The notes under the pieces: model-generated
What the model was told of the DNA's origin: nothing
Seen by the model: only the letters and a program-made list of their open reading frames with translations
Database searches by the model: none
Shown: piece after piece, positions 45,151 to 57,306 of the stretch
Layout of the letters: every line of letters begins with the position of its first letter
Numbering within the stretch: position 1 is the stretch's first letter
Translations under genes and position numbers: made by a program
From: Dryomyza anilis
Taxonomy: Eukaryota; Arthropoda; Insecta; Diptera; Dryomyzidae
Direction: 5' to 3'
Length of the DNA: 64,000 nucleotides
Assembly: GCA_951804985.1 (NCBI GenBank)
Contig: OX638136.1
Location: forward strand, 5,025,852-5,089,851

Positions 45151-46304
45151 ATATAATATGACACACCTGGATGAGTATATTATACCCTTGCATATAATAA
45201 TAATAGTATAAGAATGTAGGCCGAGCTCTTTGACTACAATACCGTATAGATAAATCAACGATGAAAGTCAAATTAAGTTGGCTATTCAGGGTTGGCCGAG
45301 TCTTAGACTTTTGAACCATGGAAGCTCAAGGTTGGCTAAGAATTCGCCACGTTGTCAAGTCCGGCAGTTCCTACATGGACTGTTATTGAAGGCATCGATA
45401 CTTCAATTTAAAAATTACAAAATAACTTAATATTAATAGTATATTAAAATTAGAGTGTTATGCATGCATCCATAGATCACAAACATGTAACATTAGATTT
45501 CCGGACCTTCCTAGTTGTGATACTTTCAATAATCGGAAAATACCATTAAATAATAGAAAATACCATGACATTGCCATTGAGTTTATATGAAAAGACTTAT
45601 ATTTGTATACTATTAAATCAATAATTGTCCTATTGACTAATTTTAATGGGATTTAAGGGAATTTTTTTCTGGGTGTGACCACATTCCAACGTGGACCATC
45701 GAAGGTGTTCACTAACATGACCCAAATTTGTATTTGAGTCTATCGTTTTCATCGTCCGAACATCATTTTTGCTGCGCAACAAATTACGCACAACGCTCTG
45801 CACCCTAGTTTTTATTTTTGAGTAAAAAAAAAGTAAAAATCTAAAATAATCGTTATTCTTGAGCAAAAAAAAAAAAAAATAAAAATTAATTTTTAATTTC
45901 TATATTTGAATTTAAAAAGAAAAATTGAAATTTGATATTACTCGTAACTATTACAGTCCCTGGTTTGAAATGTTCATGTTAAAATATATCCTAATTTAAA
46001 AATTTAGTATCCTAGATTATATAAAATAATTGCTAAATAATTTGTATAAATCTAAAATTAATATCTATAATTAATTTTAAAGTATCATTAACTCTTATTC
46101 AAAATGCAAAATAAATCTTACATAACACTTATCATCTAATATGGTAATAATTTAAAATCTTAATATTTAACTAAAATGCATAAAACGCACATGTCAAATT
46201 ATTTAATCTATCTTAAACGCGTTTTTTTTAAACTCTAGCTTTTTTAAAAATTAGCTAGTAAAATACAAATTTAAAATACCTTCGCCAAATTATTATTAAT
46301 ATAT

Positions 46305-46727
46305 TGTTACGAAAAGAGGTAATTTGCCCCATAGTGCAAGCAATCAACAATAATTAATGAGACGCAAGACAATTCAGCGCACTAAGCATGTGTTAGAAAG
46401 AGACGGAAGATCATTCAGCGCACTGAGGCAGTGTGCGAGAAAGAGATGAAAGATCAGCGAATTAAAACACATGAGTGCTAATGAGATGCCAATAGCATGC
46501 GTCATTCAAGAAACGAGTAGAAGGTTCTCGAAACAAGTCGAAGCTTTTCGAAACGTGCCGAACTGATGAATGCAGTATATAAGGGAGCCGCATCTGAGGT
46601 ACTTCACTTCAGTAGTGATTGTAAAGTGGTCGAGAGCATCTCTTGTGATAATAATTGTGATAATTTGTATACAATCCAGAGATACGAACTTGTTGAACAG
46701 TTTTCCGTAGACTGAATTTTCGTAACA
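46305..46727 (+). repeat. 5' LTR of internally deleted TGTTACG gypsy element
   Basis: TGTTACGAAAAGAGG to GAATTTTCGTAACA, 423 bp. It lacks about 110 bp near its 3' part relative to the 534-bp solo LTRs. PBS TGGTGTTAGAAGTGGGA follows at 46,729. Between 45,971 and 46,304 there is only AT-rich DNA. Confidence 0.85.
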
Positions 46728-46757
46728 TTGGTGTTAGAAGTGGGATTGTGATACAAA

Positions 46758-47640
46758 ATGGTTTAATTCGAAGAACTTAAAGTCGACCAGCTAAAGAAGG
46801 AGCTGGCGATTCATAATCTTCGAACTGTAGGTACGAAAGTAGAACTACAAAAGCGTCTAATGGAATAATTAGAGAAGCAAGGCATTGACGAGATCACGAG
46901 TTTGAAGTGGAAGCTGACAACAGCGTCATCGAAAAGTGTGGACACGGAGCAAAAAGTACAGTCCCAAAGCTTTGATATGAGCCAGTTACTCTAAACAATA
47001 AATGGAACAGAAACTTCTAGAAAATTCAAAACAGCTCCAAGAAAATTCGATCAGAATGGAACAGAAACTGAAATTAAGCAGCAGATGCAGGAGCATTCTA
47101 AGCAGCTTTTGGAAGTTTCTAATACATTCCATAGCAAAGTGATGGAGCTAGAAACACATGTAAATGACATGGAAGTGGACATTGATGAAAAAATTCAAAG
47201 ATTTGAAAACGGTATAGACAAAGAAATCCAGGAAATATAAAAAGATTTGCACGTGTTGCAGATCGGTCGGCTAAAATCGCCGATTTACGATGGAACCACA
47301 GCGTTCAACATTTTCAAGCTGCTATTTGAGACCACGGCTGTAAGTAATCGATAATAAATGAGGACAGCGAAGCAGCACTTATCGTGGCGCTTAAAAGAGG
47401 AGCAGCCGAAGTTTTGCTGACAGTTCTAAAAAGTGACATAAACAGTTATTCAGCGGTCATGAGTGCGAATCGTTGCAGGAATATGCTGCGGATGTTGAGA
47501 GACTTGCACATTTGGCGTATTCCGATTCAGCCTGTGATTTCTTGGAAATGTGCAAGATAAATGCATAATTCACATTCGTTCATTGGGTGTCGTGCCAGAT
47601 GATCCATGGAGTCTAGAGCAAATACGAAATGATCAAAAGA
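46758..47640 (+). pseudogene. Gypsy gag with SAP-like start (broken)
   Basis: Begins with ATG at 46,758 and EELKVDQLKKELAIHNLR after an early stop, the SAP-like segment shared with the minus-strand gag at 3971. The coiled-coil part is shorter than there. Then SPIYDGTTAFN (about 47,280), LIVALKRGAAEVL, LQEYAADVERLAHLAYSDSA and RSLGVVPDDPWSLEQIRNDQ. Stops and frameshifts occur throughout. The text passes directly from gag into the RNase H-integrase linker, so protease, RT and RNase H have been deleted. Confidence 0.75.
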
Positions 47641-48368
47641 TGGACCCCGACATCGCAAAAATTCGGACGTTCAAGGAACAACAAAGAAAACCATTATGGA
47701 AATAGTTAGCATCCAACAGTCCAATAAGCAGGGCTTACTGGGCGAAGTGGCAAATCCTGAAGCTACAAAATGGTTGTTTGTACCGTGTGTGGGAAAGTGA
47801 AAATGGCAGATCTGCACGAAATTTGATTGTTGTTCCCAAGTCAAAAATAAAAGCCATAGTAATGAAATGCCATTGTGGATGTCACTTGAGCATTAATAAA
47901 ACGATTGAAGAAGTCAGGAAGCATTTCTATTGGGTCGGATATCAAAAGTCAGCCGCCTACTGGATTCACAGATGTAAGCAATGTGTATCCGCAAAAAGAA
48001 CAGCCGTCAGGAGTTGCGGTAAGACGAATCAATACAACATAGAAGGACATTGCGAACGTACTGCCATGGATGTGAAAAATCCGATTTCAAAAAGTGTTTT
48101 GGGCAAGAAGAAAAGTGAAGACCAAGACGAGTTGCTTCAGTCTTTAAGGCAGAGTATACAAATTGCAAGTGATAAGATGAAGTCCCGATATGACTTGAGA
48201 GCAAACTCTGAGGGATTTAAGGAAGGAGATCTGGTCATGTTTTGTAGCCCGCCACGAGTGAATTTGATAAATCCAAAACTACAAACACATCAGGAAGGAC
48301 CGTACAGGATAATTAAAAAGACATTGTGTACAGGATTCAGAATACTACTGGCGCCAGACGAAAAATGA
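47641..48368 (+). pseudogene. Gypsy integrase remnant lacking its catalytic core
   Basis: The open frame 47,778-48,368 encodes the HHCC zinc-binding part (MKCHCGCHLSINKTIEEVRK through WIHRCKQCVSAKR), then jumps to the C-terminal part (KMKSRYDLRANSEGFKEGDL, HQEGPYRIIKKTL). The D,D-35-E core that should lie between them is absent. Although 196 codons are open, it cannot be a working integrase. It may be the internal sequence of a non-autonomous derivative. Confidence 0.8.
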
Positions 48369-48453
48369 AAGTCGTTTATTTAGAAAGGTTGACGCAATAC
48401 AGAGAGAGAGGATTATCATCTGTTCGGGACGAACAGATTTAGGTGGAGAGCAG

Positions 48454-48897
48454 TGTTACGAAAAGAGGTAATTTGCCCCATAGTGCAAGCAATCAACAAT
48501 AATTAATGAGACGCAAGACAATTCAGCGCACTAAGCATGTGTTAGAAAGAGACGGAAGATCATTCAGCGCACTGAGGCAGTGTGCGAGAAAGAGATGGAA
48601 GATCAGCGCATTAAAACACATGAGTGCGAATGAGATGCCAATAGCATGCGTCATTCACGAAACGAGTAGAAGGTTCTCGAAACAAGTCGAAGCTTGTCGA
48701 AATGTGCCGAACTGATGCATGCAGTATATAAGGGAGCCGCATCTGTGGTACTTCAGTAGTGATTGTAAAGTGGTCGACGGCATCACGTGTGATAATTTTC
48801 AAGTTAAATTGTGGACATGCAGCAGTTGTTAGAATTTGTTTTTAGTAAAGTTGTTTATTAAAGTGAATTAATAAAGTTAATTGTTATAATTCAAACA
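48454..48897 (+). repeat. 3' LTR of the deleted gypsy element, truncated
   Basis: Preceded by the purine-rich GGTGGAGAGCAG (polypurine tract). Begins TGTTACGAAAAGAGG and follows the solo LTR at 34,982 until TTATAATTCAAAC, then stops about 90 bp short of the normal end. The 170 bases up to the next element are AT-rich. Confidence 0.85.
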
Positions 48898-49070
48898 ATA
48901 AGACAACAACAATTTTGATTTTTTTGTACTCATTTTGCTTGATTAAAGCAATTCTTAATAATAATAGTTTGGCTCTCTTTATAAATCATATTTTCTTAAG
49001 TAAAAGAAAATAAAATACAAAATAACATGTAAAGATACATGCAAAAGAAATAAAATACAAAATAAAATTA

Positions 49071-49819
49071 AAACCAGTTGAGAAGGTTAGATCACATGGG
49101 AAATTTTAAAGTAGGTGTAATTATGATAGTTAGGATTATCAAAATTATAGTCGGTCTAAGCCGACTATAAATACCCTACACATATGTGTGGTTACCATTC
49201 AAAGTGATATATAGGTCACCAGGGTATACGAATCCTGAAAATAACTACAAACATTCAATCGCTGAAGAATTTCCATTCATTTGATACCCATATTTACAAA
49301 TGGGTAGGTGTACCGAATTTCGATTTTTTTTTTTTGTGAACCACAAGTCTTTTCGCCGGAAAACATTATTATCATGTATTTGAGCATGATGTCAATATAT
49401 ATTTGACCAACAAAGTTTACCTAAGCACGTATACATAAAAATTGATCTTTATATGTACATTTTATATGTGGTATTTGAACATAAGTGGTCGGATCATAGG
49501 TCACCATGGACCGATCTCGCCAATTTTTTCGCACATACAGCGTAGGTATATTAGTAATCTAAGTTATAAGTTTCATTTATCTAGCTCTTCAATTTTAAAA
49601 GTCTTAGGGATTTCAACAGACAGACAGACGGACAGACAGACAGACGGACAGACAGACAGACGGACAGACAGACGGACAGACGGACATCGCTAAATCGACT
49701 CAGGAGGTCATGCTGATCAAGAATATATATACTTTTCCATACCGGAGATGCTTTCTTCTGGGTGTTACAAACGGCGTACCAAACTGAATATACCCTTTCA
49801 CTCTTAGTGTAGGGTATAA
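49071..49819 (+). mobile_element. DINE-1/mini-me-like element, full length
   Basis: The reference copy here: left end ACCAGTTGAGAAGGTTAGAT, hairpin TAGTCGGTCTAAGCCGACTA near 49,150, a 300-bp body, the longest (GACA/GACG)n tract of the window (49,617-49,686), core ATCGCTAAATCGACTCAGG and right end AGTGTAGGGTATAAAA. No ORF of its own; the frames across the tract are repeat artefacts. Confidence 0.85.
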
Positions 49820-50705
49820 AAAGCATAAAAAGTAATTCGAAATGTTATTCGAAAACGTTTATTTCATTCATTGTTTAAACTCCCTCTCTTTGTAAATTTA
49901 ACTTCGATATATTCTTGCAATGAGCAAACTATATTAATTGCATTTTTTATTTCTTTTTTTATTCTAAACTGTTATACTTTTTTTAATTTTTTTTCCGCGC
50001 ACTGTTAATATGGAAGCTAACAGAATACAATTTTTTTATATACCTATGTTAATAACATAATTGCACATTGTAATTTGAGCTACCAACAACTGTTTTCTTA
50101 TGATCTAACCTGATCATATTCACATTTCAATGCATTTGAATATATATTCTACGTTAACAGTACCAGTTGAAAATAATGTTACAAAATAAAATATTATGTT
50201 AAACATGAAATAAAATGTTAAATCTTTTCTTTAAATCGATTACAATTATGGTTGTTTAATTAGTTGGCTGAAGTCCGCCAGTTAGTAGACGTGTGTGTCT
50301 GTCGAGTTTAATTTTATTAAACTCGTAATTAATTTGGGGAATTATAATAATGTTAAATTTGAAATGTCTAGGTAGAGTGGGTGAAAGAAATAAAAGGACC
50401 AAACAACATCTTCGGTATCCCTGATTTTGATAAGTGTTATTAATTGGTGAAGATTTTAATAGGGTCGGCTATATTTAATTTCAGATTTCCTTTAGTTTAG
50501 TTTATTTAAGTTTTGCTATTACATCAAGTGCACATAATTATTGATGTGATGTTTAGGGTTTTGGAACCGGGAAAGATCCCCGACAATCCGACGAGCTAGT
50601 TAGTGCAAAGCTAGATGTGCACTCCCCGTATCCAAACCTCAATTTTGTTGTCGCTTCGCATTGGCGTAAGCAAACACAATTTTTATAAAATATTGAACAT
50701 TACAA
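49820..50705. other. AT-rich region, nothing recognised
   Basis: No ORF or repeat match. The stretch 50,545-50,690 is slightly GC-richer (GGAACCGGGAAAGATCCCCG), but I cannot assign it. Confidence 0.5.
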
Positions 50706-51055
50706 ATCAGTTTAGATAACATGGTTTCTATATATCTTTTAACATCTGCCATACAAAATAGATTTTAACTTTGGTAAAGTTAATTAAATGATGTTTATTG
50801 TGTTTTATTTTTTTAAGTTGTTAAATTTAAATATAAATATAATATTAACCTTGTTATTATTAACGTATTGCAGTTTTCTTACTTTTATGATCAACTGTTA
50901 TTTTTTGGCTTATTGAACATATGTTTGCGATATTTGTGATAGCATTTTTGCTAGAATAATATATCTCATGTAATTAATGTTTAGTTCGATTTAATTATAA
51001 TATATTGTTCATTCAGTTTAATGCGGCTTTACTGATTTTATAATATGGCTGTGTA
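50706..51055 (+). repeat. AT-rich macrosatellite fragment
   Basis: Parallels 33,050-33,460: GTTTAGATAACATGGTTTCT, TTTTATGATCAACTGTTATT, TTGAACATATG. It shows the array material was dispersed at least 14 kb from the last unit, or that the array is broken by the intervening elements. Confidence 0.8.
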
Positions 51056-51390
51056 CTTTTTTTCAACATTTGTGATAATATGCTGAGCGGTCCCGTCAAC
51101 TTTTTTTTTTGGATCACCCTAATATATATATATTACTGGGTATACCAAACTGTTTTGATATCGCAACGAAAATGTCGAAGAATTTTTCCGATATCGATGC
51201 CATTTCTCGCAATGATAAAAGAGGAAAATTCCTTCCAAAATGGTCGTCCAAAATCGAACCGAGATAATGAAGGTTTCTCGTTGGGAGAATTATTTCAGAG
51301 TCGAACCGTTATAGAAGCTCTTGACGACAGAAAGGCGCTTTCTGATTGGTTTAAATAAATGCGTCATCTATATATGGCATCCGCAATGAC
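51056..51390 (+). other. Short unassigned segment with an open frame
   Basis: Frame 51,080-51,358 (92 codons) starts MLSGPVNFFFWITLIYIYYW and ends RKALSDWFK. The second half (QNGRPKSNRDNEGFSLGELF) has a less biased composition. I recognise no family. It abuts a DINE-like element, and coding status is doubtful. Confidence 0.2.
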
Positions 51391-52089
51391 AACCAGTTGG
51401 GAAGGTTAGATCACATGGGAAATTTTAAAGTAGGTGTAATTATGATAGTTAGGATTATCAAAATTATAGTCGGTCTAAGCCGACTATAAATACCCTACAC
51501 ATATGTGTGGTTACCATTCAAAGTGATATATAGGTCACCAGGGTATACGAATCCTGAAAATAACTACAAACATTCAATCGCTGAAGAATTTCCATTCATT
51601 TGATACCCATATTTACAAATGGGTAGGTGTACCGAATTTCGATTTTTTTTTTTGTGAACCACAAGTCTTTTCGCCGGAAAACATTATTATCATGTATTTG
51701 AGCATGATGTCAATATATATTTGACCAACATAGTTTACCTAAGCACGTATACATAAAAATTGATCTTTATATGTACATTTTATATGTGGTATTTGAACAT
51801 AAGTGGTCGGATCATAGGTCACCATGGACCGATCTCGCCAATTTTTTCGCACATACAGCGTAGGTATATTAGTAATCTAAGTTATAAGTTTCATTTATCT
51901 AGCTCTTCAATTTTAAAAGTCTTAGGGATTTCAACAGACAGACAGACGGACAGACAGACAGACGGACAGACAGACGGACAGACGGACATCGCTAAATCGA
52001 CTCAGGAGGTCATGCTGATCAAGAATATATATACTTTTCCATACCGGAGATGCTTTCTTCTGGGTGTTACTCTTAGTGTAGGGTATAAT
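51391..52089 (+). mobile_element. DINE-1/mini-me-like element
   Basis: Left end AACCAGTTGGGAAGGTTAGA, nearly identical to the copy at 49,071 except for a shorter GACA/GACG tract and a deletion of about 35 bp just before the right end (GGGTGTTACTCTTAGTGTAG). Confidence 0.85.
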
Positions 52090-53237
52090 AAAAAACAGAA
52101 AAAATGAAAATGAAATTTCTTTACCTATCTCTCTCTATCTCTCTATTTTTTATTATGTCATTCGCATCATGGTCGGCACCATCGCATTAATATATATTTT
52201 TTTTATTCTATTGAATTTAATTTTGTAACACGATTACGAAATTAAATTGCGAATCCATTGCATTTCATTTTGTATCAGTTGCTCCTACTGGGTACTCAAT
52301 ATTAATTTGTCGTATATTATTTTCATATTCAATTTCAATTTAAACAAAATTGTTTTCCAAAATGAATCTACGAACTTAGTATGTATTTACATTTTTTTTT
52401 GTTTCTGAACGAAAATATTTCTGACTTCAAAAACAAAATTAATTAAAAATGAAAATTCAGACCTCACTATTTTCATACATTTATTTTTAATGAAATAAAG
52501 TGAAATTAACATAAAAATATAAAAAATTAATGTCCACTCCATTTATTTTAAACAAAAGTAAATACAGCCATAAAGAAAAGGTCACAGGACACCTGGTGGC
52601 TTTATTTTTAAAATAGGAAACGAGTCGCAATCATCAGTTCTAACATTTATGAACAGAAAAACGAAAATCGTTGCTTTTATAATAATGAAATTGACCTAAT
52701 TCTTGCGGATTATGACATTTGTAGCGATTATTTGTAATTTATCATCTGTATGCTGGAAAAGGGTAGGATCTTTGAAAATAACAAAACCACAAACTACAAA
52801 AATAGAAAAAAATTGACAACTGAAATTTACTTACTGACAATATGCTCCAATAACTAAAATGACATTGCAATAGATGTTTTATTGCGTCGAACACATAATT
52901 TTACCCACCCTACACTGTGTAACAAAGTACACAACACCTAGGCAACCATTGTGTTCAAAATGTTTACGATTGCCAGTAATTTTAGCCATCACTTTAATTC
53001 AAATATCCATCTGCATTTCCAATATAGTTACCAACATTCCCAACTATACAAAATTACGCAAGCATATTTTTAGTTGGCTCAATCGCAGTATACATTAATT
53101 ATTAAAAGGCACATATTATGAAGCGATAAATTAAGCTTAATGCACCGCCAAACTGTAATTAGAAAAATATTTTATAATTGGTTCATAAATGTATATAAAG
53201 ATAGATTTTAGTAGTATATTTTAGTTAGTAATAATTG

Positions 53238-53314
<77 letters not shown>

Positions 53315-54260
53315 TTTTATATCATGCCTTGCATCATCACGCTTTTTTTCTTTTTTGTATTTGCAGATTATAGACTTTAATGACTACTTATTTTACCATT
53401 ATTCAAAAATATATAACACACAGAAATTGAATGTTGCGCTCATAATGTTAAAAACCGAATTATTTGTTTATATATTTACAACATCTTGAATACCTTCTCT
53501 TTTTTTAATATCTCTCTTGTTTTTTTATATTTATATTTTTTTTTATATTAGTTAGAAATACTATTATCTGTTAATATTATACGTAGAAATCTTCAAATTA
53601 CTTAAAGTAAATTATTATCTAAATGTTAATCTCATTTTTAGAAAATATGTTATTTAACTTGTATTTATATACATATATTTTTTTTATAATAATCAAACCA
53701 AATTCGTCACTGATAACCATTCTCTGTTAACCATTCATCGCTGTGAATCATTTGTCACTGTTAACCATTCCCTGCAATTCCATGCGTTCAGCATAAAGAT
53801 GGTACAGCGACTAAAATTAATTTGTAACACGAAATCTGTTCTGAGCGAGAGTCTGGAGAGTTTCTATGTTTTTAGTAAAGGTAGGCTCGAGAGTCTTGCG
53901 ATTAAGTTGCGTTAGATGAACAAATGCTTGTATCCACTCTCTGGTGCACCGGTGCTCCAATGATGCGATTGACACAACATAAAAACTGTTGTAGATTACT
54001 GTTGTCTGCACAATGGAGCAAATTCGAGGTTTATCAAATAATTCTCGTTTTTATATAAGAAATAATCTAATAAAATTATAAAAATTAAATTCACATACAA
54101 TTAATTTATACAAAACGATTTTACCTTTTTCTTTATGATATTAATATTTAATTTTATTAAATGAATTTTTATTTGGCAAATCAATATTTATTTCAATGAT
54201 TCAGCGCGTCCGCGTTGACTCTTGTTTAATTTATTACTTTAAATAAAGCACTTCTTTTTA
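52090..54260. other. AT-rich region without recognised gene
   Basis: Contains a (TA)n tract at 53,242-53,306. The frame 52,874-53,098 (MFYCVEHIILPTLHCVTKYT onward) has no family I know. At 53,715-53,785 short degenerate repeats of TGTTAACCATTC- or ATAACCATTC-type occur. On the minus strand 53,817-54,011 is open (MQTTVIYNSFYVVSIASLEH) but unrecognised. No splice-site pattern convinced me of a gene. Confidence 0.5.
53242..53306. repeat. (TA)n microsatellite
   Basis: More than 30 TA units followed by a T run. The open frame across it (alternating Tyr-Ile) is not a gene. Confidence 0.95.
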
Positions 54261-54964
54261 TACCCTACACTAAGAGTGAAAGGGTATATACAGTTTGGTA
54301 CGCCGTTTGTAACACCCAGAAGGAAGCATCTCCGGTATGGAAAAGTATATATATTCTTGATCAGCATGATCTCCTGAGTCGATTTAGCGATGTCCGTCTG
54401 TCCGTCTGTCTGTCCGTCTGTCTGTTGAAATCCCTACTACTTTTAAAATTGAAGAGCTAGATAAATGAAACTTATAACTTAGATTACTAATATACCTACG
54501 CTGTATGTGCGAGATTGGCGAGATCGGTCCATTGTGACCTATGATCCGACCACTTATGTTCAAATACCTCATTTAAAATGTACATATAAAGATCAATTTT
54601 TATGTATACGTGCTTAGGTAAACTTTTTTGGTCAAATATATATTGATATCATGCTCAAATACATGATAATAATGTTTTACGGCGAAAAGACTTGTGGTTC
54701 ACAAAAAAAAAATCGAAATTCGGTACACCTACCCCTTTGTAAATATGAGTATCAAATGAATGGAAATTTTTCAGCGATTGAATGTTTGTAGTTATTTTCA
54801 GGATTCGTATACCCTGGTGACCTATATATCACTTTGAATGGTAACCACACATATGTGTAGGTTATTTATAGTCGGCTTAGACCGACTATAATTTTGATAA
54901 TCCTAACTATCATAATTACACCTACTTTAAAATTTCCCATGTGATCTGACCTTCCCAACTGGTT
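54261..54964 (-). mobile_element. DINE-1/mini-me-like element, minus strand
   Basis: Plus-strand text starts TTATACCCTACACTAAGAG and ends CCTTCCCAACTGGTT, the exact reverse of the family. Includes the core, a short GTCTGTCC tract and the hairpin TAGTCGGCTTAGACCGACTA. Full length. Confidence 0.85.
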
Positions 54965-55449
54965 TTTTTTAGAATATGAGTTTTATTGACTTTGAAGAAA
55001 ATTTTGCAAAGAAATGGCAAATTTAGTAGAATTGCTACACATTTCTTTAAGTAGTATATTTTTATATGCGATTTGCTTAAACAGTTAGAGCGTGGTTTAG
55101 CGGATTGCACATGCGGTCACTGAGTCTGATGAAATCGAAATATGCAGGTTCAGCGGACGTGAGAATTGACATAAGTTTGAGACCATAATCTGTGCTTTGT
55201 TTCCCACATTCTAATATTCGTTTTAAAGGTGATATTTCATTTCAATTACTGAAGTTAGCTTAGACACAAACCAATATGTAGCGTTAAATTAAACTAGTAT
55301 TACTTGTTGATTTCTGTTAATCAAGGAATTGTAACCTTTTAAAATTGAATTGATATTTCTAAAAAAACTGTTTTATAAGACATTCGCTACAAACCTTCTT
55401 TGTAGATTTCGCCTGCGAAAGTGAAAAAAAGGAAAACGGATGTCCAATG
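54965..55449. other. Spacer with no recognised feature
   Basis: AT-rich. An LTR would be expected somewhere here for the minus-strand element at 55,450-58,870, but no boundary was seen. Confidence 0.4.
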
Positions 55450-56452
55450 GTGTGGCTCGACCCACTTCCTGAGATTAAATTTAGTTATTATTATTTTATT
55501 TTTTTCTTTAACTTGATTTAATATCTTGATTTAATACGCCAATAAATTTTCGATTCAATGTTTCTAACTCATAAAATGAATTTCCAATTTTCTTTCGAAC
55601 TCTGCACTTAATATATGCTGGTAAGAGTTTAGAATTTATATTCTTTTTAAAATTGCTCTGTTCAAAATTATTTTTAAACACTTCTTGCCCTTCTATAAAC
55701 CGAACTTCTCGACATCTTGTATTGTAGATGTTAGTAGCTTTATCGTGAGCAACTGATAAATTGGGTTTTATTCGTTCGTGTATTTAATTAATTCTACTAT
55801 TGTATTAATCTGACCTTATCGATAACATTTCAGTTTGTTAAGTACATCATATCCTGAACCATGCATATGATACCCGAATGCTGCAAAATATGGGGAACAT
55901 TTTATCGCGTCGTGATAGTCACTTCTAAGTATACTAGATATTTCCTTAATTAAAATTCATAATTTTAGTAATATCTCCCTATTTGCTCGCTCTGATGCGT
56001 TAGCCTGCGGTGAATAGAAAGCAGTTCTAATGTGTTTAACACCGAAGAGCTTGAGAAACTCTGACATTTGAGAAGAAACAAATTGTTTCCCATTATCGGA
56101 ATGAATAAATTGAGGTACTCCATGTTCTTCTAAATACCTAATTAGAAATATGAATTTAATAAAATGATCGATTGCAATAAAAACTGTCGAATTCCCAGCT
56201 TTTGCTCTAGGATATGTTCCAAGTAGGTCCATATAAATTCTTTGGGAGTCTAAGAATACGATTTGCAGGCGTAACACCTTTACAAATGTCACATCTATCA
56301 ACATACTCCTTGATAAATTTCGTTATTTTGGGCCAGTAATATTTTTCACGAATTCGGTTTAATGTTTTAGAAAATCCACCATGACACGATGAAACGTTGT
56401 GATTTTTGATATTACATCTGCAGTTAATTGACTTGGCAACCAGAGTCGCCAA
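55450..56452 (-). pseudogene. Osvaldo/Ulysses-like integrase (broken)
   Basis: HHCC region in 56,452-56,207 (HGGFSKTLNRIREKYYWPKI, CDICKGVTPANRI) and core in 56,304-55,957: YMDLLGTYPRAKAGN, IHSDNGKQFVSSQMSEF and SPQANASERANREILL preserve the D, D and E positions. Downstream, broken frames to about 55,500 encode KENWKFIL- and ESKIYWRIK-like text of the C-terminal domain. A frameshift separates the zinc-binding part from the core. Confidence 0.8.
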
Positions 56453-56466
56453 TGAGAATCTTCGTC

Positions 56467-57306
56467 TTAAAACTCCCCTTTTATAAATTTTACGCGTTGA
56501 TAGACAAAACCATCAGATATGCATGTGTCTGGTAAATTATTCTGAAATTCAATAATTTTAGTTTTTAAATTTGTATATTCTTGACATTGAAAATGTTCAG
56601 AATTTAGATCTATTTCTATTTCGAAATTAACTGATTGATTAGAAAGTTCATCGACATGCGCTCTTGATAGTGTATCAGGGACTATATTCAAATTACCTTT
56701 CCTATATTCAATTGGAATATAGGAGTTTGAGACTCCATCGAGCAAGACGTCCATTCAGATCTTTTTGTGGCATTAGCCATTTTAGACTAGAATGGTCTGT
56801 TACAATCTTGAAAGGCAGACCTTCAACATACGCCCGAAACCGTTTCACGCAAACGATGGCCGCAAGGCATTCTAATTCTGAAACAGAATAATTCTGTTGA
56901 GCTTTATTAAGCTTCTGAGCTACATATGCGATGGGACGTTCATTTCCATCATCGTCGGTTTGAAAAAGTACACCTCCCACTCCTACCATAGATGCATCAC
57001 ATTGTATTTTAAAGTTTCGAAATCAGGTTGAACTAATACTGGAGCTGATGTAAGCGCAGTTTTTAACTTAAGGAAAGCTTCTTCGGCCTCTGGAGTTAAT
57101 ACAAAATGTTTTGATTTTTTTAAACAATCGGTTAATGGGCCTGCAAGGTCTGCATAATTAGCAATAAATTGTCTATACCATCCTGTCATTCCTACAAAGC
57201 GTCGAATTTGCCGAGTTGATTTAGGTAAGGGAAATTGGGTGATTGCCTCAACTTTTGACGAATCTGACCTACTATATTTCCAAGATATTTTATCTCTTTC
57301 TGGCAA
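56467..57306 (-). pseudogene. Osvaldo/Ulysses-like RNase H and connection domain (broken)
   Basis: 57,306-56,983 encodes KVEAITQFPLPKSTRQIRRF and GMTGWYRQFIANYADLAGPL, the RT connection. 56,989-56,708 encodes GVGGVLFQTDDDGNERPIAY and NYSVSELECLAAIVCVKRFR of RNase H. 56,754-56,467 continues with IEYRKGNLNIVPDTLSRAHV and the spacer before integrase. Each junction is a frameshift. Order and strand agree with one pol polyprotein. Confidence 0.8.

Larger units (their letters stand above)
43616..45962. mobile_element. hAT-like foldback element with 8-bp target duplication
   Basis: Outer ends CAGGGACCGTAA and TTACAGTCCCTG are imperfect inverted repeats, flanked by GTTTGAAA at 43,608-43,615 and 45,963-45,970. 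Eight-base duplications and CAGGG-type ends are hallmarks of hAT. The arms are long: left up to about 44,705, right from about 45,695, with matching internal text (GTGCGGGGCGTTGTGC on the left, GCGTTGTGCGTAATTTGTTG when the right is reversed). No transposase frame is visible between the arms, so it is non-autonomous. Confidence 0.75.

Noticed and set aside
49442..49826. ORFs across the DINE-like elements containing TDRQTDRQTD or SVCLSVCLSV
   Set aside because: They reflect the GACA/GACG microsatellite. The same frames appear in each copy only because the DNA is repeated.
50545..50690. Slightly GC-richer segment considered as rRNA or mitochondrial insert
   Set aside because: No rRNA signature or mitochondrial gene order could be recognised.
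53235..53489. 84-codon ORF starting with alternating Tyr-Ile
   Set aside because: It is translation of a (TA)n microsatellite followed by AT-rich DNA.
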